Of a DNA stretch of 64,000 nucleotides, positions 23,942 to 32,723 are shown piece by piece. Within the stretch, counting starts at the first letter, position 1. Every line of letters starts with the position of its first letter. This DNA comes from Kitasatospora purpeofusca (GTDB lineage: Bacteria; Actinomycetota; Actinomycetes; Streptomycetales; Streptomycetaceae). The position numbers and the translations under genes were made by a program. Location of the stretch: positions 62,001 through 126,000 of the forward strand of contig NZ_JODS01000005.1 in NCBI RefSeq assembly GCF_000718025.1, written 5' to 3'. A model generated the notes under the pieces. It was given only the letters and a program-made list of their open reading frames with translations, ran no database searches and was not told where the DNA came from.

Positions 23942-25510
23942 ATGCACGAGTATCTCGATCCACCGCGCGCGCTGCCGCCGCCGAAGGGCGGGACCGGCCG
24001 ACGCTCGACCGCGTGGACGCTCGGGACCGGTGGCGCGGTCGCCCTGGCCTCGGCCTGGTCCCTGGGCACGCTGCTGGTGGTCCCCTGGCACCCGGCACCG
24101 CGCTGGGAGGTGCTGCTGTCCTTCGCCGTCACCGTGCTGCTCGGCCTCGCCTGGCTGCTCGCCTCCCGGCTCGCCCCGGCGCTCGGACCCGCCGAGCCTG
24201 CCCCGCCCCGGCCCCGGCCGTCACCCGCCGAACTGCGCGGGATCGCGGCGCGGACGGCGAGGCGCTCCCGCCGGTCGGTCCTGAGCGGCTGGGCGATGGT
24301 GCTGCCGGCGCTCTGGACCGTCCCGGTCGTCCTCCTGACCGCGCACCAGCCGCTCGAACACAAGCTGATCGCCAGGCACAAGGCCCTGGTCGCCGCCGGG
24401 GCCCGGTGGACCGACAACACGGTGGCCCTCTCCACGGCGGAGGCCGCGGGACGGCCGCGCGAGCACGGCCCGACGATCGCCGTGCACCCCGCCGGGCAGC
24501 CCGAGGCGTCGCTGGCGGTCGAGAACGAGCGCGGCAAGCTGGACCGTCTCGCGGCCGGGGACAGCCTCCGGATCCTGCGCGACCCGGAGCACCCCGGTCT
24601 CGGGATGTTCCCGGAACCCCTGCTCCCCCTGGTCCACCCCGGCCGCCCGTTCGCGAGCAGCCGCTTCGTGCCCGTCCTCATAACCATGCTGGTGATCTGG
24701 TACTGCCTTCTGTACGGCGTCCTGGGCCGCCGCGTCCTGCTTCCGACCCGCCTGCTGCGGGTCCGGGAGTACCCGCTGACCACCGATCCACCGCACACCG
24801 GCTGCGACGAGCCCGAGGACGCCACCAGCCCGGTGATCGACTGGCAGCGGGTCCGGGTCCACGGCACCGTCTTCGAATGGACCTTCCGAACCGGGGCCTC
24901 CGACGACAGCGACGTCGCCGCCCGCTCGGGCCTGCGCCTCGACCCCGAGGCCGCCGACCCGTCACCGGACCCGGGTCCGGGCTCGCTCGCCTTCCAGACC
25001 CACGCCGCCCGCTTCGCCGACTCGGACGTCACGGGCCGGACGGCCGTCCGGCTCGCCGGTGCCGCCGGGTGGCTCGGCCGCCAGAGCGGCGGTACGGGCG
25101 GCGCGTTCGCCGTCCTGGTGCTCGACAACGGAGAGACCTGGTGGGGCTTCGACCACCCCCTGGTACCGGCCGGGACCGACCCGTCCACCACCGGGCCGAC
25201 GGACACACCCCCGGACGGCGGTACCGGCACGGACACGGACGCACCGGTCGTACCGCTCCGCCTGCCGCCGCTGACGCAGGTCTTCGGGCCGGACGAACGA
25301 CTCGGCCTGAGCGCCCTCGGCCTGTACCCGATGGGTGCGATCTGGCTGAACTCCACCGGCGTCCTCCTCCGTTTCAGCGGAGTGGCGGTGTTCGCGGTCG
25401 AGGTGGTCGGCGCCGCCGCCTGGACCGCCCTGGGCTTCGGCGTGGCGACCCTGGTCGAACGCCGGCGGGCCCGACAGCAGTCGGCACCCACGGGCGCACC
25501 GATCGGCTGA
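23942..25510 (+). CDS. Multi-pass membrane protein of unknown function
   Basis: A 522-aa protein with about five or six membrane segments: near 29-47, 57-77, 115-133, 236-258 (VPVLITMLVIWYCLLYGVLG) and 470-505. Between the third and fourth helices lies a domain of about 100 residues, and between the fourth and fifth an extracytoplasmic or cytoplasmic domain of about 210 residues with ALVVL-type beta strands. No catalytic motif is recognised. This layout is seen in actinomycete proteins annotated only as hypothetical membrane proteins. The start ATG has no strong ribosome site. Confidence 0.78.
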   Translation: MHEYLDPPRALPPPKGGTGRRSTAWTLGTGGAVALASAWSLGTLLVVPWHPAPRWEVLLSFAVTVLLGLAWLLASRLAPALGPAEPAPPRPRPSPAELRGIAARTARRSRRSVLSGWAMVLPALWTVPVVLLTAHQPLEHKLIARHKALVAAGARWTDNTVALSTAEAAGRPREHGPTIAVHPAGQPEASLAVENERGKLDRLAAGDSLRILRDPEHPGLGMFPEPLLPLVHPGRPFASSRFVPVLITMLVIWYCLLYGVLGRRVLLPTRLLRVREYPLTTDPPHTGCDEPEDATSPVIDWQRVRVHGTVFEWTFRTGASDDSDVAARSGLRLDPEAADPSPDPGPGSLAFQTHAARFADSDVTGRTAVRLAGAAGWLGRQSGGTGGAFAVLVLDNGETWWGFDHPLVPAGTDPSTTGPTDTPPDGGTGTDTDAPVVPLRLPPLTQVFGPDERLGLSALGLYPMGAIWLNSTGVLLRFSGVAVFAVEVVGAAAWTALGFGVATLVERRRARQQSAPTGAPIG

Positions 25511-25661
25511 CGGGCTGACAGGCACTCGACGCCCCACCCGCGCCCGCCCGTTCCGTTCACGCGGGCGCGCACGGGGCGCACAGGGCGCACGAACGGGTGG
25601 CTGGCATCGGCCACCCGGCCCCCGGCCGGAACCGGTCGGGTGACTCGCCGGTTGCACTCGC

Positions 25662-25937
25662 GTGAACCACCTCCGCCGCGCACTTCGCGGTACCGCACAC
25701 CTCGTCACCCGGCTCTGCTCCGCCGTCGAGCATCTCGACACCCGCGCCGACGCGGCCCTCCGGGCGCGGCTGCGCCCGCTCGTCACCCGGTTGGCGGACC
25801 TGGTGCGCCGGATGGCCGAGGCCAACTGCGGCGACGCACTCGCCCGCCACCTCCCCTGCCGCGCCCGCGACCGCAACAACACCGAGCGCAGCAACGGGCG
25901 CACCCGCCACCGGAAGCGTTCCGCGCTCGACGACTGA
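25662..25937 (+). CDS. Possible 91-aa basic protein
   Basis: A GTG-started frame giving a helical, Arg/Ala/Leu-rich first half (VTRLCSAVEHLDTRADAALR) and a very basic tail ending RHRKRSALDD. It fills the space between the membrane protein and the phospholipase and ends just before a terminator, but no Shine-Dalgarno is seen. It may be a real small DNA- or RNA-binding protein, or a chance frame. Confidence 0.4.
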   Translation: MNHLRRALRGTAHLVTRLCSAVEHLDTRADAALRARLRPLVTRLADLVRRMAEANCGDALARHLPCRARDRNNTERSNGRTRHRKRSALDD

Positions 25938-25943
25938 CACACC

Positions 25944-25988
25944 ACCGGCCCCGGCGGACGTCCAGGAGGACGGTCCACCGGGGCCGGT
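25944..25988. terminator. Bidirectional terminator
   Basis: Arms ACCGGCCCCGG (25944-25954) and CCGGGGCCGGT (25978-25988) lie just before the end of the leftward phospholipase gene. Confidence 0.65.
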
Positions 25989-26033
25989 CGGTCGCGCCGA
26001 TCAGGAGCGGCTCGGAGGCAGGACGGGAACGCG

Positions 26034-27686
26034 TCAGGCGCGGCAGGTCCCGGTGGCCCAGTCGACGGTCGCCGTCGCCTGCGAGTACTTCCACTCCGGC
26101 GCGAGCAGCTCACGGTCCAGCTGGGCGGCGGCGTTGCCGTCCTCGACGATGTAGCCGAAGTCCTGCAGCCAGGCCGGGTACAGGTTCTTCGAGCCGATGT
26201 AGAAGGCCGAGTCGTCCACCGCGACCAGCTTGTGGTGCAGCGCGTACGGGTGGCCGTCGGCCCAGGTGGCGGTGGGCGCGGCGCGGAAGGTGGCGAGCTG
26301 CAGGTTGCCGCACAGCGCGGCGGCGGCCTTCCCCTTGTCGCCGGTGAGCGCGGTCAGCCGGGCCTTGAGCACGTCGCTGATCTCGGCGAGGGACTTGATC
26401 TGCGAGTAGCCGCCGCTGCCGACCGCTCCCCGGTTGGCCGGGTCGCTGACCACGATCCGCACCTTGACCCCGTCGGCGAGCTTGGCGGCGAGGGTGTCGT
26501 AGAGGCGGGAGTCGTAGCGGGCCAGCGGCGGGCAGGTGGCGTTGAGGTCCTGCTGGGAGATCTCGATGTGCTTGCGCGCGCTGCCGACGAGGGCGCGCAG
26601 GGCGTTCTCCTCGGGGTTGACCGTCTCGTAGTCGCGGTCGGCGTTGGTGTTGTCGTGCAGGGTGAGCATGCTGCACTTGGCGTCCGCCGCGCCCGCCACC
26701 GGCCCGGGCCGGTACGCGGACTTGGCGTCGACGTCCTTGATGCCGACGCCCAGGCCGCCGACGGCGATCACCGGGACGCCGCCGGTGGCGGCGGCCGGCG
26801 GGTTGAGCTCGCGCTCGATCGACGGGCGGCAGTCGCCGCCGTCCGAGGAGGCGAACCACGCGTTGTCGAACAGCCCGGTGCGCCCGCAGGTCCACTCCCA
26901 GAGGGTGTCCAGGTAGCGGGCGGCGGAGGTCGCGGCGGGACCGTTCAGCGCGAGGTCGACGTCCGACACCGGGTGGGCGGTGTCGAGGTAGTCGTTCTTC
27001 CAGCCGTTGATGCCGCCGGAGATGACGGTGCGTCCGTCGACGACCAGGATCTTGGAGTGGTTCCAGGAGAAGGCGGTGCGCGAGGCGGTCATCGAGGCGA
27101 TGTTGAGGCTGACCGAGGAGGCGGCGGGGCCGAGCTTGGCGACCAGTTCGTCCCGGTAGCGGAAGGGCAGCACGTTGGCGTGGTAGACCGGCGCGGCTCC
27201 GACCAGGATCCGCACGACGGGGCGGTTCCCGGCCGCGACGGCGGCCTTCAGACCGGCCACGATCGCGTCCTCGAAGCCGCCCTCGGGGAACGGCGCGAGG
27301 GTGGAGATGTCGACGGTGCGGGTCGCGGCGGCGACGTCGGCCGTCGTCTTCGCCAGCAGGGCGCGGGTGCCGGGCCGGTCGGCGCAGGCGGGGTCGCCCC
27401 AGCAGCCGGGTGTCTGGAGCAGCCAGTCGGCCGGGTCGGCGGCGTTCCCGGCGCCGGGCAGGCTGTTGCCCTCGGTGCGCTGCCACACGGTGCCCTCCAG
27501 TCCGGGGGACACCTCCCGCAGGACGCGCTCGACGGCGTCGAGGTGGGTGGCGTCCGAGGCCGCCGGTGTCCCGGACGCCGCGTGGGCGGGCGCGGTGGGC
27601 ACGACGGCGAGCAGGGTGGTGGCAGCGGCGGCGGCGAGGGCGGTGCGCAGCGCGCGACCGGAGCGGCGGGAGCCGGGTCGGGACAC
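26034..27686 (-). CDS. Secreted phospholipase D
   Basis: A 550-aa exported enzyme that hydrolyses or transphosphatidylates phosphatidylcholine outside the cell. Signal peptide at 1-37 (RALRTALAAAAATTLLAVVP, cut after AHA). Two HKD motifs mark the PLD active site: HSKILVVDG (His210, Lys212, Asp217) with SGGINGWKNDY, and HHKLVAVDD (about 484-491) with GSKNLYP. Length and domain order match the streptomycete PLD family, with TCGRTG and CPPLAR cysteines likely in disulfides. The GTG at 27686 has GAAGGAA upstream; the frame is open to 27785 but that part is not a normal signal. Confidence 0.92.
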   Translation of the reverse strand: MSRPGSRRSGRALRTALAAAAATTLLAVVPTAPAHAASGTPAASDATHLDAVERVLREVSPGLEGTVWQRTEGNSLPGAGNAADPADWLLQTPGCWGDPACADRPGTRALLAKTTADVAAATRTVDISTLAPFPEGGFEDAIVAGLKAAVAAGNRPVVRILVGAAPVYHANVLPFRYRDELVAKLGPAASSVSLNIASMTASRTAFSWNHSKILVVDGRTVISGGINGWKNDYLDTAHPVSDVDLALNGPAATSAARYLDTLWEWTCGRTGLFDNAWFASSDGGDCRPSIERELNPPAAATGGVPVIAVGGLGVGIKDVDAKSAYRPGPVAGAADAKCSMLTLHDNTNADRDYETVNPEENALRALVGSARKHIEISQQDLNATCPPLARYDSRLYDTLAAKLADGVKVRIVVSDPANRGAVGSGGYSQIKSLAEISDVLKARLTALTGDKGKAAAALCGNLQLATFRAAPTATWADGHPYALHHKLVAVDDSAFYIGSKNLYPAWLQDFGYIVEDGNAAAQLDRELLAPEWKYSQATATVDWATGTCRA

Positions 27687-28071
27687 GTGATGTTCCTTCA
27701 GAGCATGGCGGGCGGTTCGTGGTTCACCCGTCGGACGCCGCAAGATTACCCAGAAGTAACATCTAATCCAATTTGCACATGACAATGAGCCACCGGCCGG
27801 AATCCCACCCGCCGTTCGGCCCCCGCCACCCGGCCCCCGCCGTCCGTCGGGGGCATCACCGCACGTCAGGACGGCGTCGGTCGGATCCGGCGGACGCCCG
27901 CCGGATCCGGCCCGTGGTGCAACCCCTCCAAGATCCGCTCATGATCGTTGTCCCCGGACACCGCCCGCGTCCGCGCCCCCGCCACCGCAGACTGGCAGCA
28001 CGCGGCGGACCCCACCGGACGCCGCACCCCGTTCCCGCCGCGCCCCCGGCCGACCCCCAGGACGTACCACC
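27687..28071. other. Divergent region between phospholipase D and fabV
   Basis: A stretch of 385 bases. The part next to the phospholipase (27740-27785) is AT-rich for this genome, with TTACCCAGAAGTAA and TTGTCA on the leftward strand, and is the likely phospholipase promoter. The fabV side carries the perfect inverted repeat described at 27883. No gene seen. Confidence 0.45.
27883..27908. promoter_or_regulatory. Perfect inverted repeat upstream of fabV
   Basis: Arms GGATCCGGCGG (27883-27893) and CCGCCGGATCC (27898-27908), loop ACGC, 164 bases before fabV. It has no gene directly ahead that would need a terminator, so it may be an operator or a leader hairpin of fabV. Confidence 0.4.
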
Positions 28072-29286
28072 ATGACCCCGCGTGTCCTCACTCCCCGCAA
28101 CCGGGGCTTCCTCTTCCTCGACGCCCACCCGGAGGGCTGCCGACAGCTGGTGACCGACATGTGGGAAGCCTGCCCCGCCCCGGCCCGGGTGCCCGACGGT
28201 GACGGTCCGGTCGCCCTGGTCATCGGCTCCTCGGCCGGTTACGGCCTCGCCGCCACCGTCGCCGGGCTCAAGCGGGCCGGAGTCCGCGGGATCGCGGTGT
28301 CCTTCGAGAAGGCCCCGACCGAACGGCGCACCGCCACCGCGGGCTGGTACCGCACCGCCGCCACCGCCGAACTCGCCCGCGCGGCCGGACGGGACCTGGT
28401 GTTCCTGAACGGCGACGCCTTCTCCGACCCGGTGAAGGAGCAGGTCGCCGAGCTCCTCCAGGAGCGCTTCGGCGGCCGGCTGGACCACCTCGTGTACTCC
28501 GTCGCCGCGCCCCGCCGCACCGACCCCGACACCGGCACCACCTACGCCTCCGTGCTCAAGCCGATCGGCGGGGCGAGCCGCACCAGCACCCTGGTCTTCG
28601 ACGACGAGGGCGGCGCGGAGGTCCGCGAGGTCGAGACCGCGCCGGCCGAGGGCGACGACATCGAGCAGACCGTGGCCGTGATGGGCGGCGCGGACTGGGA
28701 GCGCTGGATCGACCACCTGGCCGCCCGGGGCCTGCTCGCCGAGGGCTTCACCACCGCCGCGCTGTCGTACATCGGCTCGCCGCTGACGGCCGCGATCTAC
28801 CGTCAGGGCACCATCGGCGCGGCCAAGGTGCACCTGGAGGCCACCGCCCGGGCCCTGGACGAGCGGCTCGGCGCCACGGTCGGCGGGCGGGCCGTGACCT
28901 CCGTCAACGGCGCCGCCGTCACCCAGTCCTCCACCGCCGTCCCCGGCATCGCCCTCTACACCGGCCTGCTGCGCGGCGTCCTCGGCGAGGGCATGGTCCC
29001 GCCGGTCCACCAGCTCGCCGCCCTGTGGGACCAGCTCACCGGCACCGCCCCGCTCGCCCTCGACGAGGAGGGCCGGGTCCGCCTGGACGGCTGGGAACTC
29101 GCCGACGCCGTCCAGGCCGCCGTGGCCGAACGCTGGCGGGCCGCCACCACGGACACCGTCGGCGGGCTCGCCGACCTCGACTGGTTCCGCGCCGAGGTCC
29201 GGCGCCTCTACGGCTTCGCCGTGCCGGGGGTCGACTACGCCGCTCCGGTCGCCACCGACGTCCCCTGGCCCGCCCCCACCGCCTGA
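28072..29286 (+). CDS. fabV: Trans-2-enoyl-ACP/CoA reductase FabV
   Basis: A 404-aa NADH-dependent enoyl reductase, which reduces the double bond of trans-2-enoyl thioesters in fatty acid synthesis and is triclosan-tolerant in other bacteria. Signatures: VLTPRNRGFLFLDAHPEGC at the start, the cofactor motif VIGSSAGYGLAATVAG, NGDAFSD, LVYSVAAPRR, and the active-site Tyr-x8-Lys region with YIGSPLTAAIYRQGTIGAAK. The FSFEK-type acidic cofactor loop is AVSFEKAP. Length is normal for the family. Its last 52 bases overlap the AraC gene on the other strand. Confidence 0.93.
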   Translation: MTPRVLTPRNRGFLFLDAHPEGCRQLVTDMWEACPAPARVPDGDGPVALVIGSSAGYGLAATVAGLKRAGVRGIAVSFEKAPTERRTATAGWYRTAATAELARAAGRDLVFLNGDAFSDPVKEQVAELLQERFGGRLDHLVYSVAAPRRTDPDTGTTYASVLKPIGGASRTSTLVFDDEGGAEVREVETAPAEGDDIEQTVAVMGGADWERWIDHLAARGLLAEGFTTAALSYIGSPLTAAIYRQGTIGAAKVHLEATARALDERLGATVGGRAVTSVNGAAVTQSSTAVPGIALYTGLLRGVLGEGMVPPVHQLAALWDQLTGTAPLALDEEGRVRLDGWELADAVQAAVAERWRAATTDTVGGLADLDWFRAEVRRLYGFAVPGVDYAAPVATDVPWPAPTA

Positions 29287-30320
29287 CCGTCCGACGCGTC
29301 TGCCACGCAAGCCCCGGTCCTGGCCCCAGCCCCAGCACCGGCCCCGGCCCCGGCACCGGCCTCCGCCCCGGCCCGGTGCTCGCTCGGGGTGACGCCGTAC
29401 CACTCACGGAAGGCGCGACTGAAGACGGCATGGCTGGAGAAGCCCCAGCGGGCGGCGACGGCCTGGACGGAACGGTCACCGGGGTCGCGGCGGGCGAGGT
29501 CGGCGTGGGACCGCTCCAGCCGGCGGCGACGAACGGTGGCCGCGACGCTCTCGGGCCGGTCCTCGAAGAGCGCGTAGAGGGCGCGCAGGGACAGGTTGTG
29601 ACGCTCGGCTATCAGCCGGGGTGTGAGGTCCGGATCGCCGAGGTTGTGCTCGATGAACGCGAGGACGCGTTCCAGCGTCAGCCTGGCCCGGGCGTCCGCC
29701 GGCACCTCGTCCAGCGCTCCCAGCTGGTGGGCCAGACAGGCGCCGACCAGATCGAGCACCACCGGCCCGAGACCGGCCAGCTCCTCCTCCGCGCAGTACG
29801 GCGCCTGGCCGACCAGGGTGTTCAGGAAGCCGGAGAGGATCGCCCCGCTGCCCCGCCGGGCGGGGATGCGCCGGGCGAGCAGCCGGTCCACCCGCTCGGG
29901 GCGCAGCGGTACCGCGGACCGGGGGACCTGGAGCACCACGGCCCGGACCGGTCCGTCGGCGCGCACGCACTCGGTCGTCATCGGGCGCGAGGTGTCCGCC
30001 AGCACCATGTCCCCGGCGATCAGCTCGTCCCGGCCCGTGTGGGAGAGCCGGAAGGAGCCTCCCGACACCAGGGTCAGCTGGTAGTCCTCGGGATCGCCCT
30101 GCCGGACGTGTGCCGCCGAGCGCCGCGCCACGATCGGCGAGTAGGCGAACGAGGCCATGCGGACCGGCCCCAGCTCCACGCCGGCGATGTCGGCGTGGAA
30201 ACCGGCGGCGTGGTCCGTACTGATGGACAGCGGCATCACTTCGCTGGCGACGGCCTCGCGGAACCACTCGAACCGGTCCTCCGCCGGCACGACCGCCGCC
30301 GACACGCTCGACCACCCCAT
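29235..30320 (-). CDS. AraC-family transcriptional regulator
   Basis: A 361-aa regulator with an N-terminal ligand-sensing cupin-like domain of the AraC_binding_2 type (about 1-170) and two helix-turn-helix units in about 210-315 (FIEHNLGDPDLTPRLIAERH, LSLRALYALFEDRPESVAAT, VAARWGFSSHAVFSRAFREW). The last 45 residues are an odd Ala/Gly repeat tail (AGAGAGAGAGAG) encoded by GGCCCC-type repeats and running 52 bases into the end of fabV antisense. This may be a 3' extension after loss of the original stop. Target genes unknown; fabV is a candidate by position. Confidence 0.87.
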   Translation of the reverse strand: MGWSSVSAAVVPAEDRFEWFREAVASEVMPLSISTDHAAGFHADIAGVELGPVRMASFAYSPIVARRSAAHVRQGDPEDYQLTLVSGGSFRLSHTGRDELIAGDMVLADTSRPMTTECVRADGPVRAVVLQVPRSAVPLRPERVDRLLARRIPARRGSGAILSGFLNTLVGQAPYCAEEELAGLGPVVLDLVGACLAHQLGALDEVPADARARLTLERVLAFIEHNLGDPDLTPRLIAERHNLSLRALYALFEDRPESVAATVRRRRLERSHADLARRDPGDRSVQAVAARWGFSSHAVFSRAFREWYGVTPSEHRAGAEAGAGAGAGAGAGARTGACVADASDGQAVGAGQGTSVATGAA

Positions 30321-30500
30321 GGGACCCCCGTCCTCGCGCCGTGTCGGTCCGGGCCGTCGATCGCCCGGCCCCGACCTCGGACGACGATGTCCGCCGCCAC
30401 CTGTCCATGATCCACTACACGCCGCCCCGGAGCGTCCGGGGACGGCGCCGCCCGCCCCGGGGTGACGGGACGGGCGGCGGCGGGAGGCGGTAGGAGACGG

Positions 30501-30552
30501 CGGGAGACCGCCGGGAGACCGCCGGGAGACCGCCGGGAGACCGCCGGGAGAC
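30501..30552. repeat. 11-bp tandem repeat
   Basis: Unit CGGGAGACCGC repeated four times and a partial fifth, directly downstream of htpG and in front of the AraC gene. Flanks (30480-30500 and 30553-30570) hold degenerate copies. Each unit can pair with a rotated neighbour, so transcripts could fold into alternating hairpins and act as a terminator. Confidence 0.8.
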
Positions 30553-30576
30553 GGCGGGGGACGGCGGGCGCGGACG

Positions 30577-32508
30577 CTACAGACCCCGCGTCAGGTGGGT
30601 GGTGAGCAGCCGGGTGAAGCGGGCCGGGTCGGGCAGGTCCCCGCCCTCGGCGAGCAGCGCGCCGCCGTACACCAGCTCGGCGATCTCGGTCAGCGCCGGG
30701 TTCGCCGGGTCGGCCGCGTACGAGGTGCGCAGGGCGGTGATCAGCGGGTGGCCCGGGTTGAGCTCCAGGGTGCGCCGGACCGGGGGCATCTCCTGCCCGG
30801 TCGCCCGGAACATCTTCTCCAGGGTCGGGGAGATGTCGTCGGCGTCACCGACGATGCAGGCCGCGGAGGTGGTCAGCCGCGAGGACAGCCGGACCTGCTT
30901 CACCTGCTCGGAGAGCGCCGAGGTCAGCCAGGGCAGCAGTTCGGCGAAGTCCTGCTCGCGCCGGGTCCGCTCGGCCTCGGCCTCCTCGTCCTCGCCGGCC
31001 GCCTCGTCCAGGTCGACCTGGCCCTTGGCGATGGACTGGAACCGGTGGCCGTCGAAGGCGGGGATCCGGTCGGCCCAGATCTCGTCGATCGGGTCGCTGA
31101 GGACCAGCACCTCGTAGCCCTTGGCGGTGAACGCCTCCATGTGCGGGGAGTTCTCCACCGTGGCCCGGGTCTCGCCGGTCAGGTAGTAGATGGCGTCCTG
31201 GCCCTCCTTCATCCGCTCCACGTAGTCGCGCAGCGTGGTGGGCCGCTCGGTATCGTGGGTGGAGGGCAGCGACAGCAGCTCCAGCAGCGCCTGGGAGTTG
31301 TCGGGGTCCTCGACCAGGCCCTCCTTCAGCGCCCGGCCGAACTGGTCCCACAGCTTGGCGTAGCGCTCGGCGTCGTTGGCCTGCACCGACTTGAGCGCGC
31401 CGAGGACCTTCTTGACCAGGCGCCGCCGCACGGCCTGGATCTGGCGGTCGTGCTGCAGGATCTCCCGCGAGATGTTCAGCGACAGGTCGTGGGCGTCCAC
31501 CACTCCCTTGACGAAGCGCAGGTAGTTCGGCATCAGCGCTTCGCAGTCGTCCATGATGAACACCCGCTTGACGTACAGCTGCACGCCGCGCTTGGTCTCG
31601 CGCGAGAACAGGTCGAACGGCGCCTGCGCGGGGACGAAGAGCAGCGCCTCGTACTCGAAGGTGCCCTCGGCGCGCATGTGGATGGTCTCGGCGGGGGCGA
31701 GCCAGTCGTGGCTGATCTGCTGGTAGAACTCGGTGTACTCGGCCTCGGTGACCTCGCTGCGCGGCCGGGCCCAGAGCGCCTTCATCGAGTTGAGCGTCTC
31801 GACGGCGGGCTCGGCGGCGGCGTCCTCGTCGGACCCGGTGCTGCCGGCGCCCTCGGCGGCCATCCGGATCGGCCAGCGGATGAAGTCCGAGTACTGCTTG
31901 ACGATCTGGCGGATCTTCCACCCGGCCAGGTAGTCGGCCAGGCCGTCCTCGCCGTCCACCGGCTTGAGGTGCAGCGTGACCGAGGTGCCCACCGGCAGGC
32001 CGTCGACGGCCTGGAGCTCGTAGGTGCCCTCGCCGTCGGACTCCCACTGGGTGCCGGCGTCGGTACCGGCCCGCCGGGTACGCAGGGTGACCTTGTCGGC
32101 GACCATGAACGCCGAGTAGAAGCCGACGCCGAACTGTCCGATCAGGCTCTGCGCGGCGGCGGCGTCCTGGGACTCCTTGATCTTCTCCAGCAGGCCGGCG
32201 GTCCCGGACTTGGCGATGGTGCCGATCAGGTCGACCAGGTCGTCCCGGCTCATGCCGATCCCGTTGTCACGGACGGTCAGCGTGCGGGCCTCGCGGTCGA
32301 CCTCCAGGGCGATGTGCAGGTCCGAGGTGTCGGCCCCGACGGTGGAGCCGGCCAGCGACTCCAGCCGCAGCTTGTCCAACGCGTCGGAGGCGTTGGAGAT
32401 CAGCTCGCGCAGGAAGATGTCCTTGTTCGAGTAGATCGAGTGGATCACCAGCCGGAGCAACTGCCGGGTCTCGGCCTGGAATTCCAGCGTCTCGACACTA
32501 CTGGCCAC
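30577..32508 (-). CDS. htpG: Molecular chaperone HtpG (Hsp90)
   Basis: A 643-aa ATP-dependent chaperone. The N-terminal GHKL ATPase shows FLRELISNASDALDKLR (catalytic Glu and Asn), VRDNGIGMSRDDL, and QFGVGFYSAFMVAD; the middle domain has the NISREILQHDRQIQ and KGVVDAHDLSLN segments that position the ATP arginine. The C-terminal dimer domain ends at TRLLTTHLTRGL. GTG 32508 (VASSVETLEFQAET) is chosen because AAAGGGG precedes it. Length is as expected. HtpG is not essential in most bacteria and folds selected clients under stress. Confidence 0.95.
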   Translation of the reverse strand: MASSVETLEFQAETRQLLRLVIHSIYSNKDIFLRELISNASDALDKLRLESLAGSTVGADTSDLHIALEVDREARTLTVRDNGIGMSRDDLVDLIGTIAKSGTAGLLEKIKESQDAAAAQSLIGQFGVGFYSAFMVADKVTLRTRRAGTDAGTQWESDGEGTYELQAVDGLPVGTSVTLHLKPVDGEDGLADYLAGWKIRQIVKQYSDFIRWPIRMAAEGAGSTGSDEDAAAEPAVETLNSMKALWARPRSEVTEAEYTEFYQQISHDWLAPAETIHMRAEGTFEYEALLFVPAQAPFDLFSRETKRGVQLYVKRVFIMDDCEALMPNYLRFVKGVVDAHDLSLNISREILQHDRQIQAVRRRLVKKVLGALKSVQANDAERYAKLWDQFGRALKEGLVEDPDNSQALLELLSLPSTHDTERPTTLRDYVERMKEGQDAIYYLTGETRATVENSPHMEAFTAKGYEVLVLSDPIDEIWADRIPAFDGHRFQSIAKGQVDLDEAAGEDEEAEAERTRREQDFAELLPWLTSALSEQVKQVRLSSRLTTSAACIVGDADDISPTLEKMFRATGQEMPPVRRTLELNPGHPLITALRTSYAADPANPALTEIAELVYGGALLAEGGDLPDPARFTRLLTTHLTRGL

Positions 32509-32527
32509 TCTGGGGCCCCTTTCAGCA

Positions 32528-32620
32528 CGACAGCATGACGGTGTTGACGGCATCAACGGTACTGACGGTCATGACGGCACAACCAGTCACGACGGTGTCG
32601 ACGGTGATGACGGACGGACA
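32528..32620. repeat. Degenerate GACGGT repeats
   Basis: Between htpG and the next gene the motif TGACGGT or GACGG occurs about eight times at 9-to-12-base intervals (tgacggtgttgacggc, ctgacggtcatgacggc). It lies in the divergent promoter region and could contain repeated regulator half-sites, or be simple slippage. Confidence 0.55.
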
Positions 32621-32723
32621 CGGTACGGCTCCGCACGGAGACGTACCGGCCACCGGAATCGTAGGCCCTCCCCCCGGCGTGCCGGAGCGGAGCACGGACG
32701 GCGGCGGCCCGTACCGTCGGCGC

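Noticed and set aside
25662..25937. The 91-aa basic frame as a confident gene
   Set aside because: Kept only as a low-confidence feature because no ribosome site or homology is visible.
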